From the NCBI GenBank assembly GCA_977017575.1, contig CDRNVI010000090.1, forward strand, positions 1 to 64,000: 64,000 nt of DNA, given 5' to 3'. This document shows, in pieces, positions 29,584-39,544 of this stretch. Position 1 is the stretch's first letter, and each line of letters starts with the position of its first letter. The position numbers and the translations under genes are program-made. This DNA comes from Paramoeba atlantica (taxonomy: Eukaryota > Discosea). The notes under the pieces are model-generated. The model was given only the letters and a program-made list of their open reading frames with translations, was not told the DNA's origin and did no database searches.

Positions 29584-30660
29584 CCGTTCCCCCCCCTTAC
29601 TTCGCCTCCCCTCTTACTTCACCATATTTAGTCACTGGACGTGTGGTGAAGTAAGGGGGGTGTCAGATTTTTCCCCAGACAGCTTACCACCTCTTTACAC
29701 AGCCGGAGGGGTGCACTGCAACCGACTGTTGCATCGGGGTAAGGCGAGGCAGAGCCAAGCCCAGTGGTCTTCAAAGGGGGCGACACTGATGGCGCACAAA
29801 GATCGATGCACAAAGGTTCTTGGTGCAAATTTCTTGGTGAAGACGACGCCGTCATACCGGAATTTTAAAACACAGTCCGGTTTAACGTTCCGAGGAGGAA
29901 ATTTAACGGCTACAGGAATGCTACTTAGCTGCAGGAATGATAACTTTTGAAGATTGTCTTGGGTTCGTCGACGCAACGGGTTGGTAGCAGAACGTTGTTG
30001 CCGCCTTGTACTAACGAAAACAGGTAGAGGACTTCGGCATCGAAACTTCAAAATTTATCTGTGAAGGGTCTGTCCTGCCAGTGACCGATCGGAGGATGTC
30101 CGAAATGACTTAGATTCGTTGAACGATTTCTAATTCAGAACGGTTTTCTTCCATGTGAGTTTCATCATCGCTTTGATCATAAAGTTGCGCCACAACGTCT
30201 TGTAGTTCTAAAATTTAAATTGGTGTTCAATAGGTTATGTTCTGCGACATCATTTGCGGGGCTGCGGGTGAGACCCAATATGAGATCACGCGAGATCACG
30301 TGAAATCATGCGAGATCACGTGAGATCACGCGAGATCATACCCGCAGCCCCTCATTTAAATTTTACGATGTAAGAAAATTTCATGGGGGGAAAGTTAAAA
30401 ACGCATGGGACATCGTAGACAAGTTAAAAGAAACATAAAATATAGAATGCAACACGAGGGATTACAGCACTCAAGAAAAGGAAATTATGCTCAATGTCGA
30501 TAGCATAGTGTACTTCAATAATTTGAGGATTTCCGAGAGAACTATAAATTGATCGAACTTTGAATCACTTATTCACCCCCTTACTTCACCACCCCCCTTA
30601 CTTCACCACAAAGTACGGGTTTTGGACCAAAAAGTGGGGGCTAAGTAAAGGGGGTAACGG
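29584..30660. mobile_element. TA-flanked inverted-repeat element (1.08 kb)
   Basis: The left end ccgttccccccccttacttcgcc (29584) and right end in reverse complement ccgttaccccctttacttagcc (30660) are inverted, each beside TA. Further in, both arms carry gtggtgaagtaaggggggtg. The interior holds a 94-bp palindrome (30258-30351). Short frames on both strands (for example minus 29695-30051) show no known transposase motif. It is classed as a non-autonomous TA-targeting element of unknown family. Confidence 0.6.
30258..30351. repeat. 94-bp palindrome with six 10-bp tandem repeats
   Basis: Arms ggggctgcgggt and acccgcagcccc close a loop that contains six consecutive decamers of ygagatcacg type (30281-30340). 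The decamer itself is partly palindromic (cgtgatc/gatcacg). No gene. Confidence 0.8.
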
Positions 30661-31091
30661 TATTTTGCCATATTCTTCCAATCACAACAGATTTGTGTCC
30701 GCGTGATTGCTCTCCCTCGTTATTTAGCGCCTTGCTATGACACCGGATGAGTTAATGATCCAATAAATCAGTGTTATGTGCATCCGCGAAGCGTAGACAA
30801 AAATTCCACGTACGTACGTATGTCATGTAATCAGCATTTGGGGAACAACAGTCGGCGAATCCTCGTCCAGGCGTTGGAGTTACAATCTGTAACCATCATT
30901 CTGAGTAAAACAATCTGTAAGATACAGTGAAAGTTAGAAAATGTCTCAATGTTATGAAACAGTATTTTTTTGAGTGATTATCTTTGAACTGAAAGACAAG
31001 TACTGTAGTTATCATATGGGGGTTATGTAGTCATTATTTCTTGATTAGTAAACGGTAAAATTTCTTGATTAGTAAACTGTTTAAACCTTGT
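30661..31091. other. Spacer between elements
   Basis: AT-rich. Carries the left copy of a direct repeat (about 30833-30890) and ttgattagtaaac duplicated at 31049-31079 in front of the Tc1 remnant. No gene seen. Confidence 0.4.
30833..30890. repeat. Direct repeat, left copy
   Basis: The block agcatttggggaacaacagt and following tcctcgtccaggcgttggag recur, diverged, in the same orientation at about 32499-32550. The two copies bracket the Tc1 transposase remnant. Confidence 0.6.
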
Positions 31092-32125
31092 TTAAAACAA
31101 GGTAAAACTAATATTTTGTATGCCCCCTTTTGCAACAATCACCGCTCTCATACAGCAAGGCATGCTGCTCACTGTAGACTCGCACATGGCACAGGGAAGT
31201 ACATCCCACACAACTTTGGCCCGGCCCCAAAGCTGAATTATTCCCTCGGGGTCCTTTTTATAAGCAGGGAGACGCCATTTTAAGTGGCCCCAGATGTTCT
31301 CAATAGGATTGAGATCTGTGGATTGCGGGGACCACTTCAAAACCACATAGCTATGGCTCGACAACCACTCACAGACAAGCTTGCTAGTGTGTTTGGAGTC
31401 ATTGTCTTGTTGAAACAAGATCTCGCCCGGGTCTAGCCCCACTTGCTCAATGGAGGAGACAATATTTTCGTGCAGAATTTCAATGTACTGATGGGCGTTT
31501 AAATTGCCCTCACTTAGATGTATCTTGCCTACCCCTGCGTGCGCAATGCACGCCCATACCATCAAGCTCCCGCCACAATACTTCACCGTCCCTTCCGTGT
31601 TCCGGGAATCGGGCTTCTCATTCACCAGACGCCACACCCAGCGTCTCCCATCCGAACTGAAACGATGTACTTTGGTTTCATCCGTCCAAAGTACCCGCTT
31701 GCAGTCTTGGACGGTCCAATGCTGGTGTGAAATAAAAAATTCCAAACGTTCACGCGTATACTTGTATGAGGCCGTGAGTCGTGGCTTTCTTTGTCTGTGC
31801 TTCCCGTGGAAACCCTCTTCCCGGAGGTGAAATCGCACGGCGGGGGTGCTCAATTCGGTAACTTGATGGATTTTCAGGTGTTTAGCCACACCTACAGCTG
31901 TATCTTCCCGACCGCTTTGGATGGCGGCGCATTTCGCGGGCGCACGTCTCGGTGACCTTACGTGGCCTCCCCCGCTCGATGTGTTACATCTGGACGATGC
32001 CGCTCCCGAACCCGACTTACAGTGGACCGGCTAGCGTCCAGTTTGGAGGCGATTGAGCGGGTAGAAAAAGACTTATCGACCAAGTCAATAATTCTCCGGT
32101 GTTTCTCCGGGGAAATAAAATCAGG
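31092..32125 (-). pseudogene. Tc1/mariner transposase (DD34E), broken by frameshifts
   Basis: The main frame (31889 to 31092) holds the catalytic core: RVLWTDETKVHRF with the first Asp, GEILFQQDNDSKHTS with the second, and STDLNPIENIWGHLKW with the Glu 34 residues later, typical of the Tc1 clade. Upstream on the minus strand, in two other frames, are the expected N-terminal helix-turn-helix (EKHRRIIDLVDKSFSTRSIA, then ASKLDASRSTVSRV) and GRPRKVTETCAREMRRHPKRSGR, the linker with its GRPRK hook. At least two frameshifts (near 31900 and 31960) therefore separate the parts. Terminal repeats are not clear. Inactive as read. Confidence 0.82.
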
Positions 32126-32498
32126 AAACGCAGTCTCATATGGTTATCTCATATGGTTATCATTTGAAGTGACGTGGAAAGATTGGGCATATGAATTCTG
32201 ACGTTGAAACAGATTGAAAAGTCGTACCAGGACATGTGAGCATAGCAATAAGAGATTCGTAAAAATGAAAGGGTGCCTTATCAGGGATCGTTGTAGGAAT
32301 CTTCCTTATGAACTTTGAGGACATTCGCAACGAAGAATGTTCATGGTTGAATGAAATGCCGAACTCGTAACGAGTACCTCGTATTGAGGCATCGTCCTTG
32401 AAAGTGGCGCCCAGGTAGCTCGTTCTCGTTTGGACCGTATCTTCGTACAGGGCGCACTTGGCTTCGGAATCACAAAACCATATACATAAACTTGTAAT

Positions 32499-32550
32499 TA
32501 GCATTTGGGAACATGCGGTCGGCGATGCCTCGTCCAGGCATTGGAGTTTA
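32499..32550. repeat. Direct repeat, right copy
   Basis: Matches 30833-30890 (agcatttgggaacatgcggt, then cctcgtccaggcattggag), about 80-85 percent identical by eye. Confidence 0.6.
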
Positions 32551-32595
32551 GACAAACTGTAAACTATACCTAATCAGTAAACACAGTCTCGTATA

Positions 32596-33411
32596 CAGGG
32601 GGGGTCACCAATTTCCGGGGGGGTCTAAAATTTGTGTCGTGTGAGCTTTTGACCTAATTCCTTCGGCATTCAACAGATCTCGAAATTCTAAGCTGTTTTG
32701 CGCTATAAAAACCCATTTTAAAAAATTTATATGAAGAATTCTGGACATGACAAAATTGAGATTTTCAAGAATTTGCAGATTTTTTTGGGCGAACTATTTT
32801 AGTATTGAACCTCCAGTGTTTTCTCTAAGAAGCCTAATTCGGGACGGAAAACTTTTCAATGTGTTTTCATACGCTGCCTTCATATCCTTTAAAAGATAAT
32901 CTAAAGCTTTGCGTATCGATACTTGTAATTCCGTACGATTAGTGGGTCGAAGATGAAACTTAATATGATGATCCATCATACTCCATAAGTTTTCAATACG
33001 ATTTAGATCTGGTGACTTGGCCGGCCAGTCGGGGATTTCAATTCCCATGTCACGTCCGACTCGGCGGGCATTGTCCCGGGCCCATGGCCGGGGGCATTGT
33101 CCATAATTACAGTAACCGACGGTTTTAATAGTTTGTTTTAATAGTTTGTTACACTTGTATACTGAATCTCTCTTTATATCAACAATTATATAGCAAAAAT
33201 TATGAATTTTCGTAATATTTCGAATAATTTGCACAATTTTGACCCTACTTTTTCCTTAAAAAAATCTCATATAGTCATTTGGTTTTTATGAGACTTTTCA
33301 TAGCGCAAAACAGCTTAGAATTTCGAGATCTGTTGAATGCCGAAGGAATTAGGTCAAAAGCTCACACGACACAAATTTTAGACCCCCCCCGGAAATTGGT
33401 GACCCCCCCTG
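32596..33411. mobile_element. Tc1/mariner-like element with near-identical 115-bp TIRs
   Basis: Left arm from 32596 (cagggggggtcaccaatttc...) and right arm ending 33411 are inverted copies over about 113-116 bp with only run-length and a few base differences. TA lies on each side (32594-32595, 33412-33413). The interior keeps a C-terminal transposase piece on the minus strand. At 816 bp it is an internally deleted, recently amplified derivative. It ends five bases before the TSD of the neighbouring hAT element. Confidence 0.85.
32794..33234 (-). pseudogene. C-terminal fragment of a Tc1/mariner-like transposase
   Basis: Minus-strand frame inside the 816-bp element. Motifs WARDNARRV and DWPAKSPDLNRIENLW are the second-Asp region and the terminal Glu region of the DDE_3 domain. 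The rest of the catalytic core and the DNA-binding domain are absent, so it cannot support transposition. Confidence 0.75.
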
Positions 33412-33695
33412 TATATTCGAGGCCAGGGGTCCGAATAACTATAAAACTTTATTATAGGTACTTTAAAGTAACTATATTTATTTTTCCCTACCTTTATCTA
33501 CCTTTATTTTTTTGTCAATGATTTGCACTGTAATCGTACTATTTTTTCGAAATTTTTCAATGCCTAGACGCTCGGATAGTAACCCAGAAAGTCGCGCTGA
33601 ATTGTTGAGTCTCATTATAAGGAGGTGGAGGCCGGGAAGCGGACATACATGAATGCCAACTCTGCAGTGCACTGGAAAAGCGGAAAATTGATCTT

Positions 33696-34013
33696 GTGAC
33701 CCGACATACGTTTTCCCTTCTGTCACACGTTGCTCGAAAATGGTCGGTTGCAGTTACTTCTGAAGCAGCCTGCGAGCGCATATTTAGCTCAGTAGGCTTT
33801 GTGCACTCTGATCTTCGCTCAAGACTGAAGCTTGAACCTGTTGAGGCTGAAACTGCCATTCGATGTCGTGTAAAGCAAACTGTAGGCGTCACAAATTGTG
33901 ATGTTGACACATATTGTAACCTGAGATGTTGCGCTTCAATAGATTTCGTCATTCATCCATACAACAAGAGGTATACGTGTATACCTGTTTTTAACCTTAT
34001 CGTCAGCAAATAA
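33696..34013 (+). pseudogene. hAT transposase C-terminal (dimerisation) fragment
   Basis: About 106 codons. VARKWSVAVTSEAACERIFS followed by SVGFVHSDLRSRLKLEPVEA matches the hAT C-terminal dimerisation domain (consensus LA..yLsvpaSSaasERvFS.aG.i.t..RsrL.pe.ve). No upstream DDE or BED zinc-finger part remains. Confidence 0.72.
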
Positions 34014-34449
34014 ACGTATATCGTTGCTTTCGGTGAAATGCTGTTGTTTTAGATGACCAGTCAATAATCATAATTTTTTTACTCTTCGTTTTGATAACAT
34101 TGACTTTCTTCTTACACGTTCTTTATACTTTTGATGCGCATGGCTTGTCAACGATGATTAGAGCAGGCCTGGAACGCCTGAAGTGTTTTCCACATCTGAT
34201 GCTGATGAAACTTGCTCTTCATGTTCTGCCTGAAAACTATAACTCTGCAAGATTTGTTTCTATATGTATTTTAGGTAATCAGAAGAACCACTCCCTCCAA
34301 CAAGGCCTACTCTCCCCGATCCGAGCACCCAGATTGCACAGATTTCCTACCCAAATTTCACAAAAAGTCGACCTCCAAAAATATAGGTACATAAAGCTTT
34401 AAAGGTAGTATAGGTACTTTATAGTAACTATATTTATTTTTTCTACCTA

Positions 34450-34624
34450 CTGTCCCCCCCCGTTTAAGCGCACCTCGTTTTCCGCGAAAAGTACGCTTAA
34501 ACGGGGGAGGTCTGAATCACTAAAAACAAAATTGGCGCCGATTCGCGGCGCCGGACTCTTTCCTTCAACTCTATGTGCGCTTATACGGGGGGGTCTGACC
34601 GGTGCGCTTAAAGGGGGGGGACAG
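34450..34624. mobile_element. 175-bp TA-flanked MITE nested in the hAT element
   Basis: Ends ctgtccccccccgtttaagcgcacc (34450) and, reversed, ctgtccccccctttaagcgcacc (34624), with TA beside each. A second internal pair built on cgcttaaacggggg lies inside. No coding capacity. Confidence 0.72.
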
Positions 34625-34630
34625 TATATA

Positions 34631-35377
34631 CAGTGGTTTCAGTTGATCTTGCCCCCCCCCTCGGAATTTTGATTTTTTTTATCCATTTTTGCTCATCTTT
34701 GCAGCATTGGAGAGATCTCGTTCCCCTAGCGAAGAGCTTTGCCGCCTTTTTTTCATAGAGACCCCCTGGTGCCCCCTGGGTGACCCGAAAGTTGACCAAA
34801 ATAAAACAAATGACATTTTTTTACCTATGAAAAATAGAGCAAAAAACGGATTTTATGTCCAAAAGTTACCTCTGAAGGCAAAGAACTAGTATCCGGAATG
34901 GCTTCCATTGTTTTGCAACACGCTTCGAAGTCTATTTGGGATCGAATTCAATTGTGTCGCACACATTGTGGGGTTGTCTTCTCTTTTGTCATTACTTTGT
35001 TCGACGTACTCCCCCTGTTTGGGGTATGAGGGTCTGATCTTCATAATGTAGAGGTGTTGACTAAATTGAACTATGCAATAGAGAGGGTACTAGACATAGA
35101 GCGTTCAAATTATCAATTTAGAACGCTATCACTCGTACTTACAAGTGCAAAATACACAGAAAATCGGGAAAATGTGGCAAAAAATGGTTGTGTACACAGA
35201 AAAACTCCGTAAAAACAGTACTTTTTGAACCCAGGGGGCACCAGGGGGTCTCTATGAAAAAAAGGCGGCAAAGCTCTTCGCTAGGGGAATGAGATCTCTC
35301 CAATGCTGCAAAGATGAGCAAAAACGGATCAAAAAAATCAAAATTCCGAGGGGGGGCAAGATCAACTGAAACCACTG
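34631..35377. mobile_element. 747-bp TA-flanked MITE nested in the hAT element
   Basis: Ends cagtggtttcagttgatctt (34631) and its reverse complement ending at 35377, giving inverted repeats of about 155 bp (34631-34785 and 35225-35377) with TA at both flanks. The middle, about 440 bp, has no credible frame. Related in end sequence and length to the 753-bp element at 56681. Confidence 0.82.
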
Positions 35378-35408
35378 TATAAACTATATAAAGTTATTCG
35401 GACCCCTG

Positions 35409-35748
35409 TTCGAGGCCATGAGAACTTTGACCTCTAATCATTATAAACTTTGGACGATGTGTCCACTACGAATTATTTTAGACTTGCCTCAGTTGACTAA
35501 GAGGGTTGAAACCTACGAAAGCCAAAACCTGGCAAAACCCGCGAAGTCCACTCTGACGCAGTGAAGAAAAGTACTTAGTCAGAAATAGTGAAGAATACTT
35601 GACCTCCGTCGTGCCCTTACTGAAATTATTCTGATATTCTTTTTTCTCAGTAAAAATCACCCTATCTAATAATTAGCGGACACCCGCCTTCCTCCACTCT
35701 TTTACCGCTGAGGATAGTATCACGGATTCTGATAACATTATAATAACG
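35409..35748. other. Spacer between transposons, no gene seen
   Basis: Begins with the right hAT target duplication. AT-rich; no protein-like frame. Confidence 0.4.
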
Positions 35749-36363
35749 AACGAATAAATTTTTGGTCAAAGTGAAGCATTATTGCGCCTTTTTTGAAAAA
35801 AATAAATGCAGATATCTTTTTACGTTTATGGGCCGCTACTACTTATTTCTTTTGATTTCGCTTCTAAAAAGATGAGTCTTCACATTAATTAGAGATCTTC
35901 GCACAGCTGTTTTAAAGGATCTCCCTCGCTGTTTCCGATCTTCAGACCATTGACGACGTCTCCGCTGAACTTTGGTCAATCTTTTCTTTCTTCATCAAAG
36001 CACCCAAGGGTCCCATTCCCACGGGATCGTACTGCCTTCTTGAGTATCTCACTCATGCGTTCAACAGTGTTGGTGTGCACCAAAGATCGTCGACGATTAA
36101 CTGTCTCATGCCGCAAGTCTTTTCCCAGCGAGCGACTCGCTCGCCAGCCATCAGTGCGCGTTACGGTTCGGCTTCCAGCAGACAACTTAATTAATTGTGT
36201 TATTGTGCGCAGTTCATAGTGATAAACCGTGAAAAAAGTTTGTATTTTTAATAATCTGACACACTCTAAAAGAAAACATACTTGTTTCAAACCAATATTT
36301 GAAAATTGGAGAAAAATATTTTTTTGGCGCAATAATGCTTCACTTTCACCAAATTATTCGTTC
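35749..36363 (-). mobile_element. Second Merlin-like (ISXO2-type) remnant with inverted repeats
   Basis: Left end gaacgaataaatttttggtcaaag and right end in reverse complement gaacgaataatttggtgaaag, followed in both by gtgaagcattattgcgcc, form TIRs of about 42 bp. The minus-strand frame between contains TRTDGWRASRSL, LRHETVN and LVHTNTVERMSEILKKA, matching the last third of the ISXO2-like DDE domain. The rest of the transposase is missing. No target duplication is evident, so it is older or more damaged than the copy at 20683. Confidence 0.65.
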
Positions 36364-37255
36364 TGATTAAACATTTTCTTGTCCATCTGATTGGAATACT
36401 TGCGAAACTTTCTCTTGGAAGTTTGTTCTTCATCGTGTATGAGTTTCAACTTTTCGTTTTTCCTCAGAATTTCACTTTTCGTTAGCTTTGTATATGTTAC
36501 ATCCGATTTCTTGGCATGTGCTGGGCACTTTCCTACATTACTGATCCCAGAAATGTAAAGTTCTCGCTTTATACGGTCGCGGTAATCTTTTATTGCTTCT
36601 TTGTCTCTAGCATCATCCTTAAAAAATGTACACAAACAATCTAGCCTAGATTTCCACTCGTTTACAAACTTCTACTCAGCATCTAACATAACCACCGTGT
36701 CGCGGTACAATTCTCGCTTGCAAAATTTCCACCGAAAGCATTTTGCATTCCAAAGCAGATCAGAGAGTTGGCGAATGCGCGTAGTTATCCACTGTGCGCA
36801 CATCTCAATGATGTTATCCTCCATTGAAACCACAGGTTTCAACCCTATAACGAATGAGAACGTCAGCACCCACCCGCGTTCATAATTTATGATTTCTGTC
36901 AATAACGTAAATAAATTTATATCTTACCCACCATAAACTAATTACTCTCGCAAGCTCCAAGAACACGAAGCGCTCGATGACTTTCGCATCCGAAGAAGGT
37001 TCATCAAAAATTTCAGGCAAAAGTGGAATCTTCGAGAGGGATATAAAGTTTACAAGGATGTACACTATAGGTGCTTCTACGTTATGAAGGTTCAACCCGA
37101 GTGGCGTAAAGTCGAAAAGTTATAATAGAGGTAAAATAGATTTTCAGTAATCAAGCGAAATGTACAATGTAACTGTATTTTAAATTATGTTGACAGCGCT
37201 ACTCCTTATAAAACAAAATAGAACAATACGATAAGGTTTTTACGAATTTATAGAT
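36364..37255. other. Region of decayed minus-strand frames, origin unclear
   Basis: Three short minus-strand frames (36354-36635 Lys-rich; 36672-36902; 36880-37095) have protein-like composition but no recognisable motif. They may be remains of another transposon next to the Merlin-like remnant, since all other minus-strand frames here are mobile. The last 160 bases are plain AT-rich spacer. Confidence 0.3.
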
Positions 37256-37501
37256 ATGCCTTCTCGATTTAGCGCGGAGTGGGAGCAAGAGTTCTCATTT
37301 CTCAAAGGACTTCAAGAGGATCGGCTACACATGAGTGCGGCAGAAGCATGTAGTCCTCGATGTGTGCACTCCTACTGGACTCACCGACTGACCTGGTGGG
37401 AAGAAGATTGTATGAGGCGGTGCCTCGAGCGTCACTTACAGGCTGGTATGATCTGCTCCGCAACATTCGCAAAATTTGAAGAGCTTTACAGGAAAAAATA
37501 G
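37256..37501 (+). CDS. Small Tim (Tim8/9/10/13-type) intermembrane-space chaperone
   Basis: Protein of 81 residues, the usual small-Tim length. It shows the twin CX3C signature: CSPRC and, 15 residues later, CMRRC, within a helix-loop-helix rich in aromatic and charged residues. Each pair is oxidised by the MIA/Erv1 pathway. Hexamers of these proteins escort hydrophobic precursors from the TOM channel to the inner-membrane TIM22-type translocase. Which paralogue it is cannot be told by eye. Confidence 0.82.
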   Translation: MPSRFSAEWEQEFSFLKGLQEDRLHMSAAEACSPRCVHSYWTHRLTWWEEDCMRRCLERHLQAGMICSATFAKFEELYRKK

Positions 37502-37771
37502 TTTTTTATGCTGGTTCCTTCTTTAAAGGAACCTCACACAAGCCTGAGCGGACGCTCTTCCTCTAAATTTAAACCTGTGACTCAGGATCATGTCGCACGC
37601 GCCTTTGAATCTGTTTTCTTTTTTCTACTTGATAGGTGAGCTTCATAGTTCAAAACAACTCTTGTTATACTCGAAAACTTTCATAAAGGAGAAAAACAAA
37701 CCATATCCGCTTTTCACATTCATTTACTTCTTCACCTTTTATATTCTTCATTTCACAAGAATCTTACCTTT
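37502..37771. other. Intergenic spacer with pyrimidine-rich tract
   Basis: T/C-rich from about 37607 to 37771 (ttttctacttga..., ttcttcaccttttatattcttca), as expected of a trans-splice acceptor region for the next gene. An overlapping frame from 37590 is a shadow. Confidence 0.4.
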
Positions 37772-39268
37772 ATGCGCTCTCTGGAAAGCGGCTCTACCCT
37801 ACCGCCGCCTTTCCTCTTCCTCTTCACCCCCCTTTGCCTCCCCTTCCTCTCCCTCCTCCTCACCACCCCCCTACTCGCTCCCGATCCCACCCCCACCCCT
37901 CCCCCCTCCCCCCTCCTCCCCGACTACACCGACGTCATGCTCTGTGACGCCACCCAAGGCAATTTTACGTTCACCCCACACGAGCCCCTCCCCTCCCCCC
38001 ATCACTACCGCATGTCCTTCACCTACCCCCTCCCGGATGGTTCCACCGATTTAATCTTTGGCATTGAGGAACATCCCCGGGGAGAGAGCGTCTCACCGAG
38101 TTCTAGTACTTCAAGTTCTTCTTCCTCTTCCTCTTCCTCTACAAACCCCAAAATCCATAACACACGCATGACCGTAATCCTCCACGCATCCTCTGGAGCT
38201 CTTGCCAACGCGAATCAGTCCTTCACGCTCTCCGCGACCCCTCTCGAGGGGTTTCTCCATCTAGCCGCCGCGGACTTAGCCCCACTCGCGGCGAAGAGCA
38301 CAAGTGGGGTACTCGCGTGTGAGATTGTGGTGGAGGCGGTGGGGGGGAGTAGCAGCAGTAGTAGTCACAGTAGCAGCAGTAGCAGTAGCCATCAAGTAAT
38401 CGCCTACGCCTTCTATTCCTACGTCGCCAACAGCCGGTTGTGTATCCCCCCGTTGGAGATGGAGGGATTGAGTCGGGTGTATTTGTTACCGGCCCCGGGT
38501 AAGGGGGTAAAAGACAGTAGCCAGGGAGGGGAGAAGGAGGGGACGTTGGGGATTCCTTTTCAAGTGCTAAGGGTTACCGGGGAGCATCTCCGTATGGCGT
38601 TGCTGGCGAAGGCGGCGAGTTCGTTTCTGCCGCCCTCCCAGCCGAATGGATACTCTGGGCTGCAGTTGTGTCTCGCGCACAGTCCGGAGGTGAGCCCGGA
38701 GATGCTACGGCGAAATTTCACGACGGCGATTTGTAGTGAGTCCTATAGTAACCCTGTCGGGCTGCTGGCCTCCCCGGCGTGCTGCCCGGTAACGAATAAA
38801 GTCAGTCCGCGGCCTTTTTATTTGTACCTGGCTGCGAAGATGCCAGAGCAAAGGGAGAATGAAACAAATATGATTCCAGTCGAGCTCACCGTAGCCCCGG
38901 CAGTGGTTCCGGATCCAAGATTGGCGGCTTCGACAGAAGAAATAGAGGAAAGCGCGGTAAATACTTTTATTGCGTCAACTTCAGGACTTTCTAGAGGAGC
39001 CATCGTGTTCTTTCTGCTCGTTAGCGCTGTGTTGGTTTATTTTATCGGGGGAGCATTGCTGCGGTACCGACAAGGCGAGCGCACGTGCCCTGGGCTGCTC
39101 CCACATCACGTGTTCTGGAGCGTGTCGCTGCCTGGAGCGCTGCGAGGGGTGGGGAGTAAGGTGAAGGAGTTCTTTGGGGGGCCACGGGAAGGGGAGCGAG
39201 GATCTGGGGCCGCGTACAGTGCCGTGGCTAGTGGTAATGAGTATGGCACAGACGGGGAAAATTCGTAA
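37772..39268 (+). CDS. Type I membrane glycoprotein, ATG27/M6P-receptor-like sorting receptor
   Basis: Protein of 498 residues. An N-terminal hydrophobic signal peptide (about 12-36) is followed by a Pro/Ser-rich lumenal region of about 380 residues containing several Cys and two Ser-only runs (about 110-125 and 190-212). One transmembrane helix at about 408-430 (IVFFLLVSAVLVYFIGGALL) precedes a cytoplasmic tail with RYRQGERTCPGLLPHHVFW and a Ser/Gly-rich end. The combination of a membrane helix, GGxxxRY and a P-x-x-x-FW motif recalls ATG27 and cation-dependent mannose-6-phosphate receptors, which shuttle between Golgi and endosomes. The lumenal fold cannot be verified. The DNA changes from C-rich to G-rich near 38300. 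Confidence 0.45.
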   Translation: MRSLESGSTLPPPFLFLFTPLCLPFLSLLLTTPLLAPDPTPTPPPSPLLPDYTDVMLCDATQGNFTFTPHEPLPSPHHYRMSFTYPLPDGSTDLIFGIEEHPRGESVSPSSSTSSSSSSSSSSTNPKIHNTRMTVILHASSGALANANQSFTLSATPLEGFLHLAAADLAPLAAKSTSGVLACEIVVEAVGGSSSSSSHSSSSSSSHQVIAYAFYSYVANSRLCIPPLEMEGLSRVYLLPAPGKGVKDSSQGGEKEGTLGIPFQVLRVTGEHLRMALLAKAASSFLPPSQPNGYSGLQLCLAHSPEVSPEMLRRNFTTAICSESYSNPVGLLASPACCPVTNKVSPRPFYLYLAAKMPEQRENETNMIPVELTVAPAVVPDPRLAASTEEIEESAVNTFIASTSGLSRGAIVFFLLVSAVLVYFIGGALLRYRQGERTCPGLLPHHVFWSVSLPGALRGVGSKVKEFFGGPREGERGSGAAYSAVASGNEYGTDGENS

Positions 39269-39544
39269 GAAGAGGTGGAGGGGTGTAGACCTGGGTATCA
39301 ATAGGTCGCGGTGGTCAAGAACCATGGTACCCAATAATAAATTGTGTTTGTAGCAGTGATTAGGATGTGTGATGACGTTAGTTAAAAAAAGGGACAAATA
39401 TCGACATTATTTTCCTGGGCGGTGAATATACGATATAGATTTTGTCAAATTGTAGATGCGTGAATACTTGCGTTTATCACACCTATTTGTTTTCTTTTCA
39501 AAAAGTCTTAAAGTTGCTAGTGTCTTACTATTTTTTGCCCACCC

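Larger units (their letters stand above)
33424..35408 (+). mobile_element. hAT-family DNA transposon with perfect 8-bp target duplication
   Basis: Terminal inverted repeats caggggtccgaataact at 33424 and its reverse complement ending 35408 are flanked by identical ttcgaggc (33416-33423 and 35409-35416). An 8-bp duplication and CAGGG-type ends are hallmarks of hAT. The element contains a hAT dimerisation-domain fragment (33696-34013) and two nested TA-flanked MITEs (34450-34624 and 34631-35377). Without them it would be about 1.06 kb, so it is a deleted, non-autonomous copy. A roughly 40-bp direct repeat (33454 and 34410, taggtacttt...) lies inside. Confidence 0.88.

Noticed and set aside
30833-32550. 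The direct repeats around the Tc1 remnant as long terminal repeats
   Set aside because: Only about 55 bp, strongly diverged, and the enclosed protein is a Tc1 DDE transposase, not a retroelement.
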